This document shows positions 26,452 to 39,416 of a DNA stretch of 64,000 nt, in pieces. Source of the DNA: Burkholderiales bacterium PBB2 (GTDB lineage: Bacteria; Pseudomonadota; Gammaproteobacteria; Burkholderiales; Burkholderiaceae_C); the NCBI GenBank assembly GCA_002255955.1, contig NKIM01000015.1:1-64000 (forward strand), read 5' to 3'. The number at the start of each line of letters is the position of its first letter. Within the stretch, counting starts at the first letter, position 1. The notes below the pieces were generated by a model that had not been told where the DNA came from, searched no databases, and worked only from the letters and a program-made list of their open reading frames with translations. The position numbers and the translations under genes were made by a program.

Positions 26452-29400
26452 ATGGCTGTGACTACCGTCGCCCAGTTCGCCGCAGAGCTTAATAGGCCTG
26501 CGAGCACGCTGCTTGAGCAGCTGCAAGCTGCGGGCGTCAAGACGTCTTCTCCCGATGACGCGCTCAATGAAGCCGACAAGGAACGTCTGCTCGATTACCT
26601 GCGCACTGCGCACGGTACCGGCGGCGCCGATCGCAAGAAGATCACGCTGACCCGCAAGTCGACCAGCGAAATCAAGCAGGCCGATGCCAGCGGCAAAGCC
26701 CGCACCATCCAGGTCGAAGTGCGCAAGAAGCGCACCTTCGTCAAGCGCGACGATGCCACCGGTGTCGACGACGCCGCCACGGCTGCCGCCGAGGAAGCGG
26801 AACTGCACCGCCGCGAGGAAGAAGCCCAGGCTCAAGCTGCCGCCCTGCGCCAGCAAGAGCAGGAGCTGGCTGCCCGCGTGAAGGAACGCGAAGAAGCCGA
26901 AGCCCGCGCCCGCGAAGCCGAAGAGCAACGCCGCAAGGAAAAGGCCGAACAAGCTGCAGCAGAAGCCCGTGCCGCTGAAGAAGCCGCCGCCCGCGCTGCT
27001 GAAGAAGCCGCGGCCGCCAAGCTGGCTGCCAAGGCCAAGGCTCCTCGTCAGACGGCCGAAGCCGCTGCCAAGGAAGCTGCCGCCATCAATCGCGCCGCTG
27101 CCGCTGCCCGTGCGCCGGCCCCCGCTCCGGTGGCTGCACCCGCACCGGCTCCGGTCGCTGCAGCGCCGGTGGAAGCCCCTGCGGCTGCCCCGGTCGCCGC
27201 TGCTGCACCGGCCGCTCCGGCTGAAGCGCCCAAGCCCGCCCTGCGCGTGGTCAAGGCCGTGGACGTCGGCGCCGAAGAGAAGCAAAAACAGGTCGACCTG
27301 GAGCGTCGCCGCAAGGCTGCCGAGGCCGAGGCGGCTGCCATCCGCGCGATGATGAATGCACCGAAGAAGGTGATGGTCGCGAAGAAGGAAGAGCCCAAGC
27401 CGGTCGAAGCCAGCAAGGAAGGCATCAAGGGCACCATCCACAAGAAGCCTGGCACCCCGGGCGCGCCTGCCGCGCCGGGCGCCGCCACGGCCGGTGCTGC
27501 CAAGCCGGGCGACAAGAAGTCGGTCAAGTCGGAAAAGCTGTCGTCCAGCTGGGCCGACGATGCCAAGAAGCGTGGCGCCAAGCCCAGCGGCCCGGCCGCT
27601 CCGGGCGGTGCGCGTCCGTCCTCGGCCTGGCGTGCGCCGGGTCGCAGTGGCCCGGCCGGCCGTCGCGGCAATGACCGCGGTGCCGATCGCCGTGGCAGCA
27701 GCACCTCGACCTTCGTCGCTCCGGCGGAGCAGGTGGTGCAAGAGGTGCATGTGCCGGAAACCATCTCGGTGGCCGATCTGGCGCACAAGATGTCCATCAA
27801 GGCTTCTGAGGTCATCAAGCAATTGATGAAGCTGGGCCAGATGGTCACCATCAACCAGCAGCTGGACCAGGAAACCGCCATGATCTTGGTGGAAGAAATG
27901 GGCCACAAGGCCTTTGCCGCCAAGCTGGACGATCCCGATGCCTTCCTGGAAGAAGAGGGCGCCGGCGCCGAGCAGCAGCACGAAGCGCTGCCCCGCGCAC
28001 CGGTGGTCACCGTCATGGGTCACGTCGACCACGGCAAGACCTCGCTGCTGGACTACATCCGCCGTGCCCGTGTGGCCGCGGGTGAAGCCGGTGGCATCAC
28101 GCAGCACATCGGTGCCTACCACGTGGAAACCCCGCGCGGCGTGATCACCTTCCTGGACACCCCGGGTCACGCGGCCTTCACGGCCATGCGTGCCCGTGGC
28201 GCCACGGCCACCGACATCGTCATCCTGGTGGTGGCGGCGGACGACGGCGTGATGCCCCAGACCAAGGAAGCGATCCACCATGCCAAGGCTGCGGGCGTGC
28301 CCATGGTCGTGGCCATGAACAAGATCGACAAGCAAGGCGCCAACATCGAACGTCTGAAGGGCGAGCTGGTGGCCGAAGGCGTCGTGCCGGAAGACTTCGG
28401 CGGCGACACCCCGTTCGTGCCGGTGTCGGCGAAGACGGGCGAGGGCATGGACAGCCTGCTGGAGCAAGTGCTGCTGCAAGCCGAAGTGCTGGAGCTCAAG
28501 GCCCCGGTGGCCTCCATGGCCAAGGGTCTGGTGATCGAAGCCAAGCTGGACAAGGGCCGCGGCCCCGTGGCCACGGTGCTGGTGCAGAGCGGTACGCTCA
28601 AGCGCGGCGATGTGGTGCTGGCCGGTTCGACCTATGGCCGCGTGCGCGCCATGCTGGACGAAGACGGCAAGGCTGCGACCGAAGCCGGTCCTTCCCTCCC
28701 GGTGGAAATCCAGGGCCTGACCGAAGTGCCGCAGGCTGGCGATGAATTCATGGTGCTGTCGGATGAACGCCGTGCCCGTGAAATCGCCACCTTCCGGTCG
28801 GGCAAGTACCGTGACGTCAAGCTGTCGCGTCAGCAAGCCGCCAAGCTGGAAAACATGTTCGAGAACATGGGTGCCGGCGATGTGCAGACCCTGGGCATCA
28901 TCATCAAGAGCGATGTGCAAGGTTCGCAGGAAGCCCTGGCTTCTTCGCTGCTCAAGCTGTCGACCGCCGAAGTCAAGGTCCAGATCGTGCACGCCGCCGT
29001 CGGTGGCATCAGCGAGTCGGACGTCAACCTGGCGATCGCCTCCAAGGCCGTCATCATCGGCTTCAACGTGCGGGCTGATGCCGGTGCGCGCAAGCTGGCC
29101 GAAGGCAATGCCGTCGATCTGCGCTACTACAACATCATTTACGACGCCGTGGATGAGGTGAAGGCAGCGATGACCGGCATGCTGGCTCCCGAGCAGCGCG
29201 AGGAAGTCATCGGCATGGCCGAGATCCGCACCGTGTTCGTGGCGACCAAGATCGGCACCATTGCCGGCTGTATGGTCACTTCGGGCGTGGTCAACCGTTC
29301 GGCACGCTTCCGCCTGCTGCGCGACAACGTGGTGATCTACACCGGCGAGATCGACACGCTCAAGCGCATGAAGGACGATGTGCGCGAAGTCCGCGAAGGC

Positions 29401-29496
29401 TTCGAGTGCGGTATCAAGCTGAAGAACTACAGCGACATCGCCGAGGGCGATCAGCTGGAATTCTTCGAGGTCAAGGAAGTGGCGCGAACGCTGTAA
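26452..29496 (+). CDS. infB: Translation initiation factor IF-2
   Basis: This 1014-residue GTPase delivers initiator tRNA to the ribosome. It has the IF2 N-terminal domain ([19 protein letters not shown]), a long charged and alanine/proline-rich linker (about residues 110-400), and a second IF2_N-like segment ([20 protein letters not shown]). The G domain follows with [21 protein letters not shown] and SAKTG, then domains II to IV. The large size reflects the expanded linker usual in this group. A 69-base gap separates it from nusA, and a terminator follows. Confidence 0.97.
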   Translation: MAVTTVAQFAAELNRPASTLLEQLQAAGVKTSSPDDALNEADKERLLDYLRTAHGTGGADRKKITLTRKSTSEIKQADASGKARTIQVEVRKKRTFVKRDDATGVDDAATAAAEEAELHRREEEAQAQAAALRQQEQELAARVKEREEAEARAREAEEQRRKEKAEQAAAEARAAEEAAARAAEEAAAAKLAAKAKAPRQTAEAAAKEAAAINRAAAAARAPAPAPVAAPAPAPVAAAPVEAPAAAPVAAAAPAAPAEAPKPALRVVKAVDVGAEEKQKQVDLERRRKAAEAEAAAIRAMMNAPKKVMVAKKEEPKPVEASKEGIKGTIHKKPGTPGAPAAPGAATAGAAKPGDKKSVKSEKLSSSWADDAKKRGAKPSGPAAPGGARPSSAWRAPGRSGPAGRRGNDRGADRRGSSTSTFVAPAEQVVQEVHVPETISVADLAHKMSIKASEVIKQLMKLGQMVTINQQLDQETAMILVEEMGHKAFAAKLDDPDAFLEEEGAGAEQQHEALPRAPVVTVMGHVDHGKTSLLDYIRRARVAAGEAGGITQHIGAYHVETPRGVITFLDTPGHAAFTAMRARGATATDIVILVVAADDGVMPQTKEAIHHAKAAGVPMVVAMNKIDKQGANIERLKGELVAEGVVPEDFGGDTPFVPVSAKTGEGMDSLLEQVLLQAEVLELKAPVASMAKGLVIEAKLDKGRGPVATVLVQSGTLKRGDVVLAGSTYGRVRAMLDEDGKAATEAGPSLPVEIQGLTEVPQAGDEFMVLSDERRAREIATFRSGKYRDVKLSRQQAAKLENMFENMGAGDVQTLGIIIKSDVQGSQEALASSLLKLSTAEVKVQIVHAAVGGISESDVNLAIASKAVIIGFNVRADAGARKLAEGNAVDLRYYNIIYDAVDEVKAAMTGMLAPEQREEVIGMAEIRTVFVATKIGTIAGCMVTSGVVNRSARFRLLRDNVVIYTGEIDTLKRMKDDVREVREGFECGIKLKNYSDIAEGDQLEFFEVKEVARTL

Positions 29497-29519
29497 AGCG
29501 GAGTTGCCCCAACCGGCGC

Positions 29520-29557
29520 AAACCCCGCCCTCCCGAGAGTGGCGGGGTTTGTGTTTG
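29520..29557 (+). terminator. Terminator after infB
   Basis: AAACCCCGCC pairs perfectly with GGCGGGGTTT across an 11-base loop. The tail is TTTGTGTTTG, so T-rich but not pure. It lies 23 bases after the infB stop and 42 bases before rbfA, so rbfA may need read-through or its own promoter. Confidence 0.7.
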
Positions 29558-29599
29558 TGAGGGGCGCCGCCTGCAGTCTCAGCACAGGAGCAGTCCGAG

Positions 29600-30025
29600 A
29601 TGCGACACAAACGAGTCATCCCCAACCGCAGCTTCCGCGTGGCCGACCAGATCCAGCGCGATCTGGCCGAGCTGATCCGCGAGCTCAAGGACCCCCGCAT
29701 CGGCATGGCCACGGTCAATGCCGTCGAGGTGACGCCCGACTACGCGCATGCCAAGGTGTTCTTCTCGGTGCTGGTCGGCGATCCGACCGAAACCGCGGAA
29801 GCCTTGAACGAAGCCGCCGGTTTTCTGCGCAACGGCCTGTTCAAGCGCCTGCAGATCCACACCGTGCCCAGCCTGCACTTCCACTACGACCGCAGCATCG
29901 AGCGCGCGGCCGAGTTGAGCGCGCTGATCCACAAGGCCAATGCCACGCGCGCTCTCGATGACGAGGCGCCCGCTGAAGGTGACGCTTCCGCGGAAGCGAG
30001 CAAGCCCACCGACCGCGCCGAGTGA
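29600..30025 (+). CDS. rbfA: 30S ribosome-binding factor A
   Basis: This 141-residue protein with a KH-like fold binds the 30S subunit during late maturation and cold adaptation. Family markers are [46 protein letters not shown] and [19 protein letters not shown]. The last 20 residues are acidic and variable. It is followed after 30 bases by truB, the usual infB-rbfA-truB order. Confidence 0.95.
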   Translation: MRHKRVIPNRSFRVADQIQRDLAELIRELKDPRIGMATVNAVEVTPDYAHAKVFFSVLVGDPTETAEALNEAAGFLRNGLFKRLQIHTVPSLHFHYDRSIERAAELSALIHKANATRALDDEAPAEGDASAEASKPTDRAE

Positions 30026-30055
30026 ACTTCGAGAAGCTCTGATTCTTTGTCCACC

Positions 30056-31003
30056 ATGAACACCCGTCCCCAGCGCGTCAAGACACCGCGCCGTGCCCTG
30101 CACGGCGTGCTGCTGCTCGACAAGCCGCTGGGTCTGTCCAGCAACGACGCGCTGCAAAAAGCCAAATGGCTGCTGCGGGCGGAAAAGGCCGGCCATACCG
30201 GCACGCTGGACCCGCTGGCCACCGGCCTGCTGCCGCTGTGCTTCGGTGCCGGCACCAAGTTCAGCCAGGTCAGCCTCGATGCCGACAAGGCTTACACCGC
30301 CACCCTCAAGCTTGGTGAGATCACCACCACCGGCGACGGTGAAGGCGAGGTGCTGGAGCGCAACCCGGTGAAGCTGAGCCGCGAACAGATCGAGGCCGCC
30401 TGTGCCCAGCTGCGCGGCGAGATCACCCAGGTGCCGCCGATGTACTCGGCCCTCAAGTTTGAGGGCCGGCCGCTGTACGAATACGCTCGCGCCGGCATCA
30501 CCATCGAGCGGCCCTCGCGTCAGGTCACCATTCACGTGCTCGACATCCTGCATTGGCAGGATGATGAGTTGGTGATGGCCGTGCGCTGCAGCAAGGGCAC
30601 CTATGTACGCACCCTGGCCGAAGACCTGGGGCGCTTGCTGGGCTGTGGCGCGCGATTGAGTGCGCTGCGCCGCACCGCTTCAGGGCCGGTGTCGGTGGAA
30701 CAGGCCATCAGCCTGGACGCCCTGGCGGCGCTGACCGAAAGCGAGCGCGAGGCCCTGCTGCGCCCACCCGACTCTTTGTTGGCGGATTGGCCCGAGCTGC
30801 GTTTGAGCAGCGACGAAGCCGCCCGCTTTCTCACCGGTCTGCGGCGCCGCGTTGCCGCTGCCGATGCCCCGCACGTGCGGGTCTACGGCCCCGAGCCGCA
30901 AGCCTTTCTAGGCAGCGCCCATGTCCAGGCCGGCGAGCTGATCGCCGACCGGCTGCTGAGTCCCACCGAGGTGCAAAGCCTCATGGGTACATCAGCCGCC
31001 TGA
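30056..31003 (+). CDS. truB: tRNA pseudouridine(55) synthase
   Basis: This 315-residue enzyme makes pseudouridine 55 in the T-loop of tRNAs. It contains [17 protein letters not shown], the catalytic [19 protein letters not shown] (the aspartate of the TLDP motif), [17 protein letters not shown] and [17 protein letters not shown]-terminal PUA-like region is present ([12 protein letters not shown]). The ATG was preferred over an upstream TTG. Confidence 0.95.
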   Translation: MNTRPQRVKTPRRALHGVLLLDKPLGLSSNDALQKAKWLLRAEKAGHTGTLDPLATGLLPLCFGAGTKFSQVSLDADKAYTATLKLGEITTTGDGEGEVLERNPVKLSREQIEAACAQLRGEITQVPPMYSALKFEGRPLYEYARAGITIERPSRQVTIHVLDILHWQDDELVMAVRCSKGTYVRTLAEDLGRLLGCGARLSALRRTASGPVSVEQAISLDALAALTESEREALLRPPDSLLADWPELRLSSDEAARFLTGLRRRVAAADAPHVRVYGPEPQAFLGSAHVQAGELIADRLLSPTEVQSLMGTSAA

Positions 31004-31029
31004 AGTCCAGAATTTTTTGAAAGTGTCGT

Positions 31030-32853
31030 ATGAGCAAGCAGATTCGTAACATCGCCATCATCGCCCACGTTGACCATGGCAAAACCACCATGGTCGACCA
31101 ATTGCTGCGCCAAAGCGGCACCTTCGCCGACCACGAAAAAGTCGTCGATACGGTGATGGACAACAACGCCATCGAACGTGAGCGCGGCATCACGATCTTG
31201 GCCAAGAACTGCGCCGTGTCCTGGGAAGGCACCCACATCAACATCGTTGACACCCCCGGACACGCGGATTTCGGCGGTGAAGTCGAGCGTGCACTGAGCA
31301 TGGTGGACGGTGTGGTGCTGCTGATCGACGCCCAAGAAGGCCCGATGCCCCAGACCCGCTTCGTGACCAAGAAGGCCCTGGCCCTGGGTCTGAAGCCCAT
31401 CGTCGTGGTCAACAAGGTGGACAAGCCCGGCGCCAAGCCGGATGCCGTGATCAACGCCGCCTTCGACCTGTTCGACAAGCTGGGCGCAACCGATGAGCAG
31501 CTGGACTTCCCGGTCGTGTACGCCTCGGGCATCAACGGCTGGACCTCGCTGGAAGAGGGCAAGCCCGGTGAGCAGTGGGGCCCGGACATGTCCGCCCTGT
31601 TCAACACCGTGCTCAAGCATGTGCCGGCGCAAAGTGGTGATGCTTCGGCACCGCTGCAACTGCAGATTTCGGCGCTGGACTTCTCGTCTTTCGTGGGCCG
31701 CATCGGTGTGGGCCGCATCAGCCAAGGCACCATCAAGCCGGGCATGCAAGTGGCCGTGATGGAAGGCCCGGACGGCAAGTCCGTCAACGGCCGCATCAAC
31801 CAGGTGCTGACCTTCCAAGGTCTGGACCGCGTGCAAGTGACCGAAGCCGGCCCCGGCAACATCGTGCTGATCAACGGCATCGAGGACATCGGCATCGGCG
31901 TGACTGTGACCGACCAAGCCAACCCCAGCCCGCTGCCCATGCTGAAGGTGGACGAGCCAACGCTGACCATGAATTTCTGCGTCAACACCTCGCCCCTGGC
32001 CGGCCGTGAAGGCAAGTTCGTGACCAGCCGTCAGATCTGGGATCGCCTGCAGAAGGAACTGCAGCACAACGTGGCCCTGCGCGTGAAGGAAACCGACGAA
32101 GACGGCATCTTCGAAGTCTGCGGCCGCGGCGAATTGCACCTGACCATCTTGTTGGAAAACATGCGCCGTGAAGGCTATGAGCTGGCCGTGTCCAAGCCGC
32201 GCGTGATGTTCCAGGACATCGACGGCGTGAAGTGCGAGCCGATGGAGCTGGTGACGGCCGACGTGGAAGAAGCCCACCAAGGCGGCGTGATGCAGGCCCT
32301 GGGTCTGCGCAAGGGTGAAATGCTGAACATGGAGCCGGACGGCCATGGCCGCGTGCGCCTGGAGTACCGCATCCCGGCCCGTGGCCTGATCGGTTTCTCC
32401 AACGAGTTCATGAACTTGACCCGCGGCTCGGGCCTGATCTCTTCGATCTTCGACGGCTACGAAGCCCACAAGGGTGAAATCGGTGGCCGCAAGAACGGCG
32501 TGCTGATCTCCATGGACGAAGGCGAAATCTTCACCTACGCCCTGGGCAAGCTGGACGACCGCGGCCGCATGTTCGTCAAGCCTAACGATCCGGTCTACGA
32601 AGGCATGATCGTCGGCATCCACAGCCGTGACAACGACCTGGTCGTCAACGCCACCCGCACCAAGCAGCTGACCAACTTCCGCGTCAGCGGCAAGGAAGAT
32701 GCGATCAAGATCACCCCGCCGATCGACCTGACCCTGGAATACGGCGTGGACTTCATCGACGACGACGAACTGGTCGAAATCACACCCAAGAGCGTGCGTC
32801 TGCGCAAGCGCTTCCTGACCGAGAACGAGCGCAAGCGAGCTTCGCGCTCCTAA
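31030..32853 (+). CDS. typA: Ribosome-binding GTPase TypA/BipA
   Basis: This 607-residue translational GTPase of the EF-G family is involved in ribosome assembly and stress adaptation. It contains [40 protein letters not shown] and NKVDK. The C-terminal half is BipA-specific ([50 protein letters not shown]). It starts 26 bases after truB. Its last codons and stop lie inside a long perfect hairpin, described separately. Confidence 0.96.
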   Translation: MSKQIRNIAIIAHVDHGKTTMVDQLLRQSGTFADHEKVVDTVMDNNAIERERGITILAKNCAVSWEGTHINIVDTPGHADFGGEVERALSMVDGVVLLIDAQEGPMPQTRFVTKKALALGLKPIVVVNKVDKPGAKPDAVINAAFDLFDKLGATDEQLDFPVVYASGINGWTSLEEGKPGEQWGPDMSALFNTVLKHVPAQSGDASAPLQLQISALDFSSFVGRIGVGRISQGTIKPGMQVAVMEGPDGKSVNGRINQVLTFQGLDRVQVTEAGPGNIVLINGIEDIGIGVTVTDQANPSPLPMLKVDEPTLTMNFCVNTSPLAGREGKFVTSRQIWDRLQKELQHNVALRVKETDEDGIFEVCGRGELHLTILLENMRREGYELAVSKPRVMFQDIDGVKCEPMELVTADVEEAHQGGVMQALGLRKGEMLNMEPDGHGRVRLEYRIPARGLIGFSNEFMNLTRGSGLISSIFDGYEAHKGEIGGRKNGVLISMDEGEIFTYALGKLDDRGRMFVKPNDPVYEGMIVGIHSRDNDLVVNATRTKQLTNFRVSGKEDAIKITPPIDLTLEYGVDFIDDDELVEITPKSVRLRKRFLTENERKRASRS

Positions 32854-32869
32854 GAGCGCGAAGCTCGCT
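32834..32869 (+). repeat. Perfect 16-bp hairpin with the typA stop codon in its loop
   Basis: AGCGAGCTTCGCGCTC and GAGCGCGAAGCTCGCT are exact inverse complements separated by CTAA, which contains the TAA stop (32851-32853). No T-run follows, so it is not a standard intrinsic terminator. The right arm can also pair with the next bases (CTCGCT-C-AGCGAG), giving an alternative fold. Confidence 0.9.
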
Positions 32870-32894
32870 CCAGCGAGTTCACTGTGCTCCTCCC

Positions 32895-32954
32895 AGCCCT
32901 CCTCCGAGAGGAGGGCTTCAGTCAGTCTGTTGCCCGCGCCCCTCTCAGGGGCGC
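32895..32954 (+). repeat. Two further perfect hairpins between typA and the DMT transporter gene
   Basis: AGCCCTCCTC-CGA-GAGGAGGGCT (32895-32917) is a 10-bp stem. GCGCCCCT-CTC-AGGGGCGC (32936-32954) is an 8-bp stem. With the typA stop hairpin they make three perfect stem-loops in 121 bases. Neither has a T-tract. They lie in the typA 3' region or the leader of the next gene. Confidence 0.85.
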
Positions 32955-32970
32955 TCTCAATTCATCTGCC

Positions 32971-33915
32971 GTGACACATCGCAAGGCTGTGGTTCTGATG
33001 GTGCTGGTCACCCTGCTGTGGAGCACGGCGGGGGTGGTCACGCGCCATCTGGAGGCGGCGCGTGGCTTTGAGCTGACCTTCTGGCGCAGTGCCTTCAATG
33101 CTCTGGCCTTGCTGATCGGCTTGGCTTGGCTGCGTGGGACCGCGCTGTTGGCTCAGCTGCGCCAGGCGACGCGCATGGTCTGGGCTTCTGGCCTGTGCTG
33201 GGCGGTGATGTTCACCGCCTTCATGCTGGCGCTCAGCCTGACCACGGTGGCCAATGTGCTGGTGACCATGGCACTCAGCCCTTTGCTGACCGCCTTGCTG
33301 GCGCGGGTGTTTCTGCACCACCGGCTGCCGGCGCGGACCTGGCTGGCCATTCTCGTGGCCAGCCTCGGCATCGCCTGGATGTTCGGCCACGAAATGGGGC
33401 AGAGCGGCGATGGGCCTCAAGCCACAGCAGCCCTGGCTTGGCTGGGCATCGTGGTGGCCTTGGGCGTGCCCATGGCTTCGGCCATCAACTGGTCCCTGAT
33501 GCAGCATGCCGGGCGCCGGGTGTCGGGCGACGCTGCTGCAGCGTCGACGGCCTCGGACATGCCCTTGGCGGTGCTGATCGGTGCGCTGATCTCGGCTTTG
33601 TGTATGCTGCCGCTCGCTTGGCCGCTGCAGGCCTCGTGGCATGACGTCGGATTGCTGGCCAGCTTGGGCGCGTTTCAGCTGGCCTTGCCTTGCTTGCTGG
33701 TGGTGCACCTGACGCGGGTGCTGTCCGGCCCCGAGGTGGCCTTGCTGGCCCAGCTGGAGGTGATCTTCGGCGTGCTCTGGGCCTGGCTGTGGGCGGGTGA
33801 GCAGCCTTCGTCGGCCGCCTTGCTCGGTGGCGGGCTGGTGCTTGCGGCCTTGGTGGGCAATGAGCTGCTGGCCTGGCGCGAGCAGGCCGGCCACGCCGCA
33901 GCACGCCGCCGTTAG
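32971..33915 (+). CDS. DMT-superfamily (EamA) transporter
   Basis: This 314-residue protein has about ten membrane helices in two EamA repeats, starting VTHRKAVVLMVLVTLLWSTAGVVTRHLE. That beginning fits the first helix of the family and decided the GTG start; ATG 32998 would cut the helix short. Other signatures are ALSLTTVANVLVTMALSPLLTALLARVFL and GPEVALLAQLEVIFGVLWAWLWAGEQPS. The substrate is unknown. The sequence differs clearly from the first EamA protein of this window, so it is not a recent duplicate. Confidence 0.82.
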   Translation: MTHRKAVVLMVLVTLLWSTAGVVTRHLEAARGFELTFWRSAFNALALLIGLAWLRGTALLAQLRQATRMVWASGLCWAVMFTAFMLALSLTTVANVLVTMALSPLLTALLARVFLHHRLPARTWLAILVASLGIAWMFGHEMGQSGDGPQATAALAWLGIVVALGVPMASAINWSLMQHAGRRVSGDAAAASTASDMPLAVLIGALISALCMLPLAWPLQASWHDVGLLASLGAFQLALPCLLVVHLTRVLSGPEVALLAQLEVIFGVLWAWLWAGEQPSSAALLGGGLVLAALVGNELLAWREQAGHAAARRR

Positions 33916-33964
33916 TGCGAACGATAATCGCGCGCTTGAACATCAACGTTTCCAGGAGACAGGC

Positions 33965-35086
33965 ATGAAGCCGCCCTTGCTACCCGAACTGCAATCTGCC
34001 GGCCAGGTTCTGGCCGAGGTCAATGGCTGCCTGGGCCTGATCACCCTGAATCGGGCGCAAGCACTCAATGCCCTGTCCCTGGCCATGATCCGCGATCTGA
34101 CCTCGCTGCTGCAGACCTGGGCGGCGGCGCCCGAGATCGAGGCGGTGGTGATTCTGGGCGCGGCGCGCGAGGGCAAGCCGGCTGCTTTCTGCGCCGGCGG
34201 TGACATCCGCTTCTTCCACCAGGCGGCCCATGCCGGCGACGCGGCGCTGGCTGCGTTCTTCACTGAGGAATACGCACTCAACCACCTGATCCATCACTAC
34301 AAAAAGCCCTACATCGCCTTGATGGACGGTGTGGTCATGGGCGGCGGCATGGGTTTGAGCCAGGGCGCCAAGCTGCGCGTGCTGAACGAGCATTCGCGCC
34401 TGGCCATGCCCGAGACCAATATCGGCCTGTTCCCGGATGTGGGCGGCGGCTACTTCCTCAGCCAATGCCCTGGCCATGTCGGCGAGTGGCTGGCCCTGAC
34501 CGGCCATGCCATCGGCGCGGGCGATGCCATCGAGCTGGGCCTGGGCGATGTGTTTGTGCAGAGCAGTGCCTTCCCGGCCTTGATCGAAGCCTTCCGCCAC
34601 GGCCAGCAAAGCAGTGCCGAGCATGTGGTGGCCACGGTCATGGACAAGGTGGACCTGGCGCCTGCGGCCGATCACCTGAAGTTGCGCGCCCGCATCGACC
34701 GCCATTTCGCCTTGCCCGATGTGCCGTCCATCCTGGCCTCGCTGGAGGCGGAGCGCGATGACGAATGGGCCGCACACACGGCCGCCACCTTGCGCAAACG
34801 CTCGCCGCTGATGCTGGCCGTCACGCTGGAACAGCTGCGCCGCGCGCGCGGCATGGGTCTGGGTGCAGAGCTGCGCATGGAGCGCGATATGGTGCACCAC
34901 TGCTTCCACCTGAGGCCGGCGGCCGAGAGCGAAACCGTGGAAGGCATCCGTGCCCTGGCCGTGGACAAGGACCATGCGCCGCGCTGGCGCCATGCGCGCA
35001 GCGAAGACGTCACGGCCGCTGAGGTGCAGGCGTTTTTTGCCCCGGTCTGGTCGGCGGATCAGCACCCCTTGGCCGGGCTGAACTGA
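33965..35086 (+). CDS. 3-hydroxyisobutyryl-CoA hydrolase-like (crotonase superfamily)
   Basis: This 373-residue protein has the crotonase core (GLITLNRAQALNALSLAMI, FCAGGDIRFFHQ, MDGVVMGGGMGLSQGA, MPETNIGLFPDVGGGYFLS). It also has the long C-terminal part of 3-hydroxyisobutyryl-CoA hydrolases (ERDMVHHCFHLRPAAESETVEGIRALAVDKDHAPRW). The family hydrolyses an intermediate of valine breakdown. It is longer than simple enoyl-CoA hydratases (about 260), which supports the call. CCAGGAG gives the ribosome site. It is a single gene ending at a strong terminator; no other valine catabolic genes are adjacent. Confidence 0.85.
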   Translation: MKPPLLPELQSAGQVLAEVNGCLGLITLNRAQALNALSLAMIRDLTSLLQTWAAAPEIEAVVILGAAREGKPAAFCAGGDIRFFHQAAHAGDAALAAFFTEEYALNHLIHHYKKPYIALMDGVVMGGGMGLSQGAKLRVLNEHSRLAMPETNIGLFPDVGGGYFLSQCPGHVGEWLALTGHAIGAGDAIELGLGDVFVQSSAFPALIEAFRHGQQSSAEHVVATVMDKVDLAPAADHLKLRARIDRHFALPDVPSILASLEAERDDEWAAHTAATLRKRSPLMLAVTLEQLRRARGMGLGAELRMERDMVHHCFHLRPAAESETVEGIRALAVDKDHAPRWRHARSEDVTAAEVQAFFAPVWSADQHPLAGLN

Positions 35087-35133
35087 GCGCGAGGCACAGG
35101 CGATCCCTGCCTGCGGCAAGGCCATAATCTGCG

Positions 35134-35164
35134 CGGCAAGGTCCCACCGGACCTTGCCGTTTTT
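35134..35164 (+). terminator. Terminator between the hydrolase gene and fhs
   Basis: An 11-bp perfect stem (CGGCAAGGTCC / GGACCTTGCCG) with loop CACC and five T. It ends 56 bases before the fhs start. A CATAAT at 35123-35128 just before it could be a -10 box. If so, transcription would begin at the hairpin itself. Confidence 0.9.
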
Positions 35165-35220
35165 CATTGGCCCCTGCGCTGGCGCGTCACCCGAGCCAGC
35201 CACAACCCAAGAGCCCGCAG

Positions 35221-36897
35221 ATGCCCACCGACATCGAGATCGCCCAAGCCGCCACCTTGCAGAAAATCCTGCCCCTGGCCCAGCGCACGCTGGACCTGCC
35301 CGAGGAGGCGCTCAGCCCTTACGGCCACCACAAAGCCAAGCTGGGCCTGGAGCATCTGCCCGCCCTGGCCGGCCGCAAAAACGGCCATCTGATCCTGGTG
35401 ACCGCGATCTCGCCCACACCGCCTGGCGAGGGCAAGACCACCACCACGGTGGGCCTGGGCGATGGCCTCAATCACATCGGCAAGAAGGCCATGATCTGCC
35501 TGCGCGAGCCTTCGCTGGGCCCCTGCTTCGGCATGAAGGGCGGCGCGGCCGGAGGTGGCCGCGCACAGATCGTGCCCATGGAGGACATCAACCTCCACTT
35601 CACCGGCGACTTCCATGCCATCGCTCTGGCCAACAATCTGCTGGCCGCCTTGATCGACAACCACATCCACCATGGCAATGCGCTCGGCATCGATGTGCGC
35701 CGCATCAGCTGGCGCCGAGTGGTGGACATGAACGACCGCGCCCTGCGCGACATCACCGTGGCCTTGGGCGGGCCGGGCAATGGCTATCCGCGCCAGGATG
35801 GCTTTGACATCGTTGTCGCTTCCGAGGTCATGGCCATCTTGTGCCTGGCGACTTCGCTGGAGGATCTGAAGCGCCGCCTGGGCAATATCGTCATCGGCAG
35901 CACGGCCGACAAGCGCCCGGTCACCGCGCGCGAGCTCAAGGCCGATGGTGCCATGGCCGCCTTGCTCAAGGACGCGCTGGCGCCCAATCTGGTGCAGACC
36001 CTGGAGGGCAATCTGGCCTTTGTGCATGGCGGCCCCTTTGCCAATATCGCCCATGGCTGCAACTCGGTGATCGCGACGCAAACAGCGCTGAAGCTGGCCG
36101 ACTATGTGGTGACCGAAGCCGGCTTTGGCGCCGACCTCGGCGCCGAGAAGTTCATGGACATCAAGTGCCGCAAGGCCGGCCTGCAGCCCAGCTGCGCCGT
36201 CATCGTGGCCACCGTGCGGGCGCTCAAGTACCACGGCGGCGCCGATGCGAAGAAGCCGGGCAGTGACACCCTGCAGGCGCTGGAAATTGGCCTGGCCAAC
36301 CTCGGCCGCCACATCGAAAACGTGCAGCTGCATTACGGCCTGCCGGCCATCGTCTCCATCAACCGCTTTGACGCTGACACGGCCGAGGAGATCGCCCTGA
36401 TCGAGGCCTATTGCCAGCAACGCGGCGTACGCTGCGTGTTGGCCACCCACTGGGCCGAGGGCGGTGCGGGTGCGGCCGAGCTGGCCCGTGCCGTGGTGGC
36501 CCTGTGCGAGCAGGGTGGAGCGCGCGCCGCCAGCATCTACGAGGATGCGCTGCCGCTGGCCGACAAGATCCGTGCCATCGCCAGCAAGGTTTACCGAGCC
36601 GGCGAGGTGGTGTTCGAGCCCAAGGCCGCCGCTCAGCTGAAGGAATGGCAGAACGCAGGCTGGGGCCAGCTGCCGGTCTGCATCGCCAAGACTCAGTACT
36701 CCTTCAGCAGCGATGCCAGCTTGCGCGGCGCGCCTGAGGGCCATGTGCTGCGCGTGCGCGAGGTGCGCTTGGCAGCGGGCGCCGAGTTTGTGGTGGCCAT
36801 CTGCGGCGACATCATGACCATGCCGGGTCTGCCCAAAGTGCCCTCGGCCGAGCGCATCGATGTGGATGCGCAGGGGCGCATCAGCGGCTTGTTCTGA
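35221..36897 (+). CDS. fhs: Formate-tetrahydrofolate ligase
   Basis: This 558-residue ATP-dependent enzyme makes 10-formyltetrahydrofolate from formate. Family markers are the phosphate-binding loop [72 protein letters not shown] and [16 protein letters not shown]. The length is standard. Not all Burkholderiales have fhs; it complements the FolD route of one-carbon metabolism. It is transcribed as a single gene. Confidence 0.95.
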   Translation: MPTDIEIAQAATLQKILPLAQRTLDLPEEALSPYGHHKAKLGLEHLPALAGRKNGHLILVTAISPTPPGEGKTTTTVGLGDGLNHIGKKAMICLREPSLGPCFGMKGGAAGGGRAQIVPMEDINLHFTGDFHAIALANNLLAALIDNHIHHGNALGIDVRRISWRRVVDMNDRALRDITVALGGPGNGYPRQDGFDIVVASEVMAILCLATSLEDLKRRLGNIVIGSTADKRPVTARELKADGAMAALLKDALAPNLVQTLEGNLAFVHGGPFANIAHGCNSVIATQTALKLADYVVTEAGFGADLGAEKFMDIKCRKAGLQPSCAVIVATVRALKYHGGADAKKPGSDTLQALEIGLANLGRHIENVQLHYGLPAIVSINRFDADTAEEIALIEAYCQQRGVRCVLATHWAEGGAGAAELARAVVALCEQGGARAASIYEDALPLADKIRAIASKVYRAGEVVFEPKAAAQLKEWQNAGWGQLPVCIAKTQYSFSSDASLRGAPEGHVLRVREVRLAAGAEFVVAICGDIMTMPGLPKVPSAERIDVDAQGRISGLF

Positions 36898-37042
36898 GCC
36901 TCTCCAGCCACCGACGCTGGAACCTGTAAGGCCTTACAGACTCGGCCCGATTTGAGGGTTTCTCCGTGCGCGCTGGCCCAGCCGGCTGCGCACACTGCCC
37001 ACCCATGGCCCGTGGATGGGCAGTTCGCCAAGGAGAAGCTCG

Positions 37043-39367
<2,325 letters not shown>

Positions 39368-39416
39368 AGGCGAGGGCGCCCGGCGCCGGGGAAGCGCGCT
39401 TTGGGATAATCGGCCG

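Noticed and set aside
26389-29718. 1109-residue open frame opposite infB
   Set aside because: Shadow of IF-2; composition is glycine/arginine/histidine repeats caused by the alanine/proline-rich linker on the real strand.
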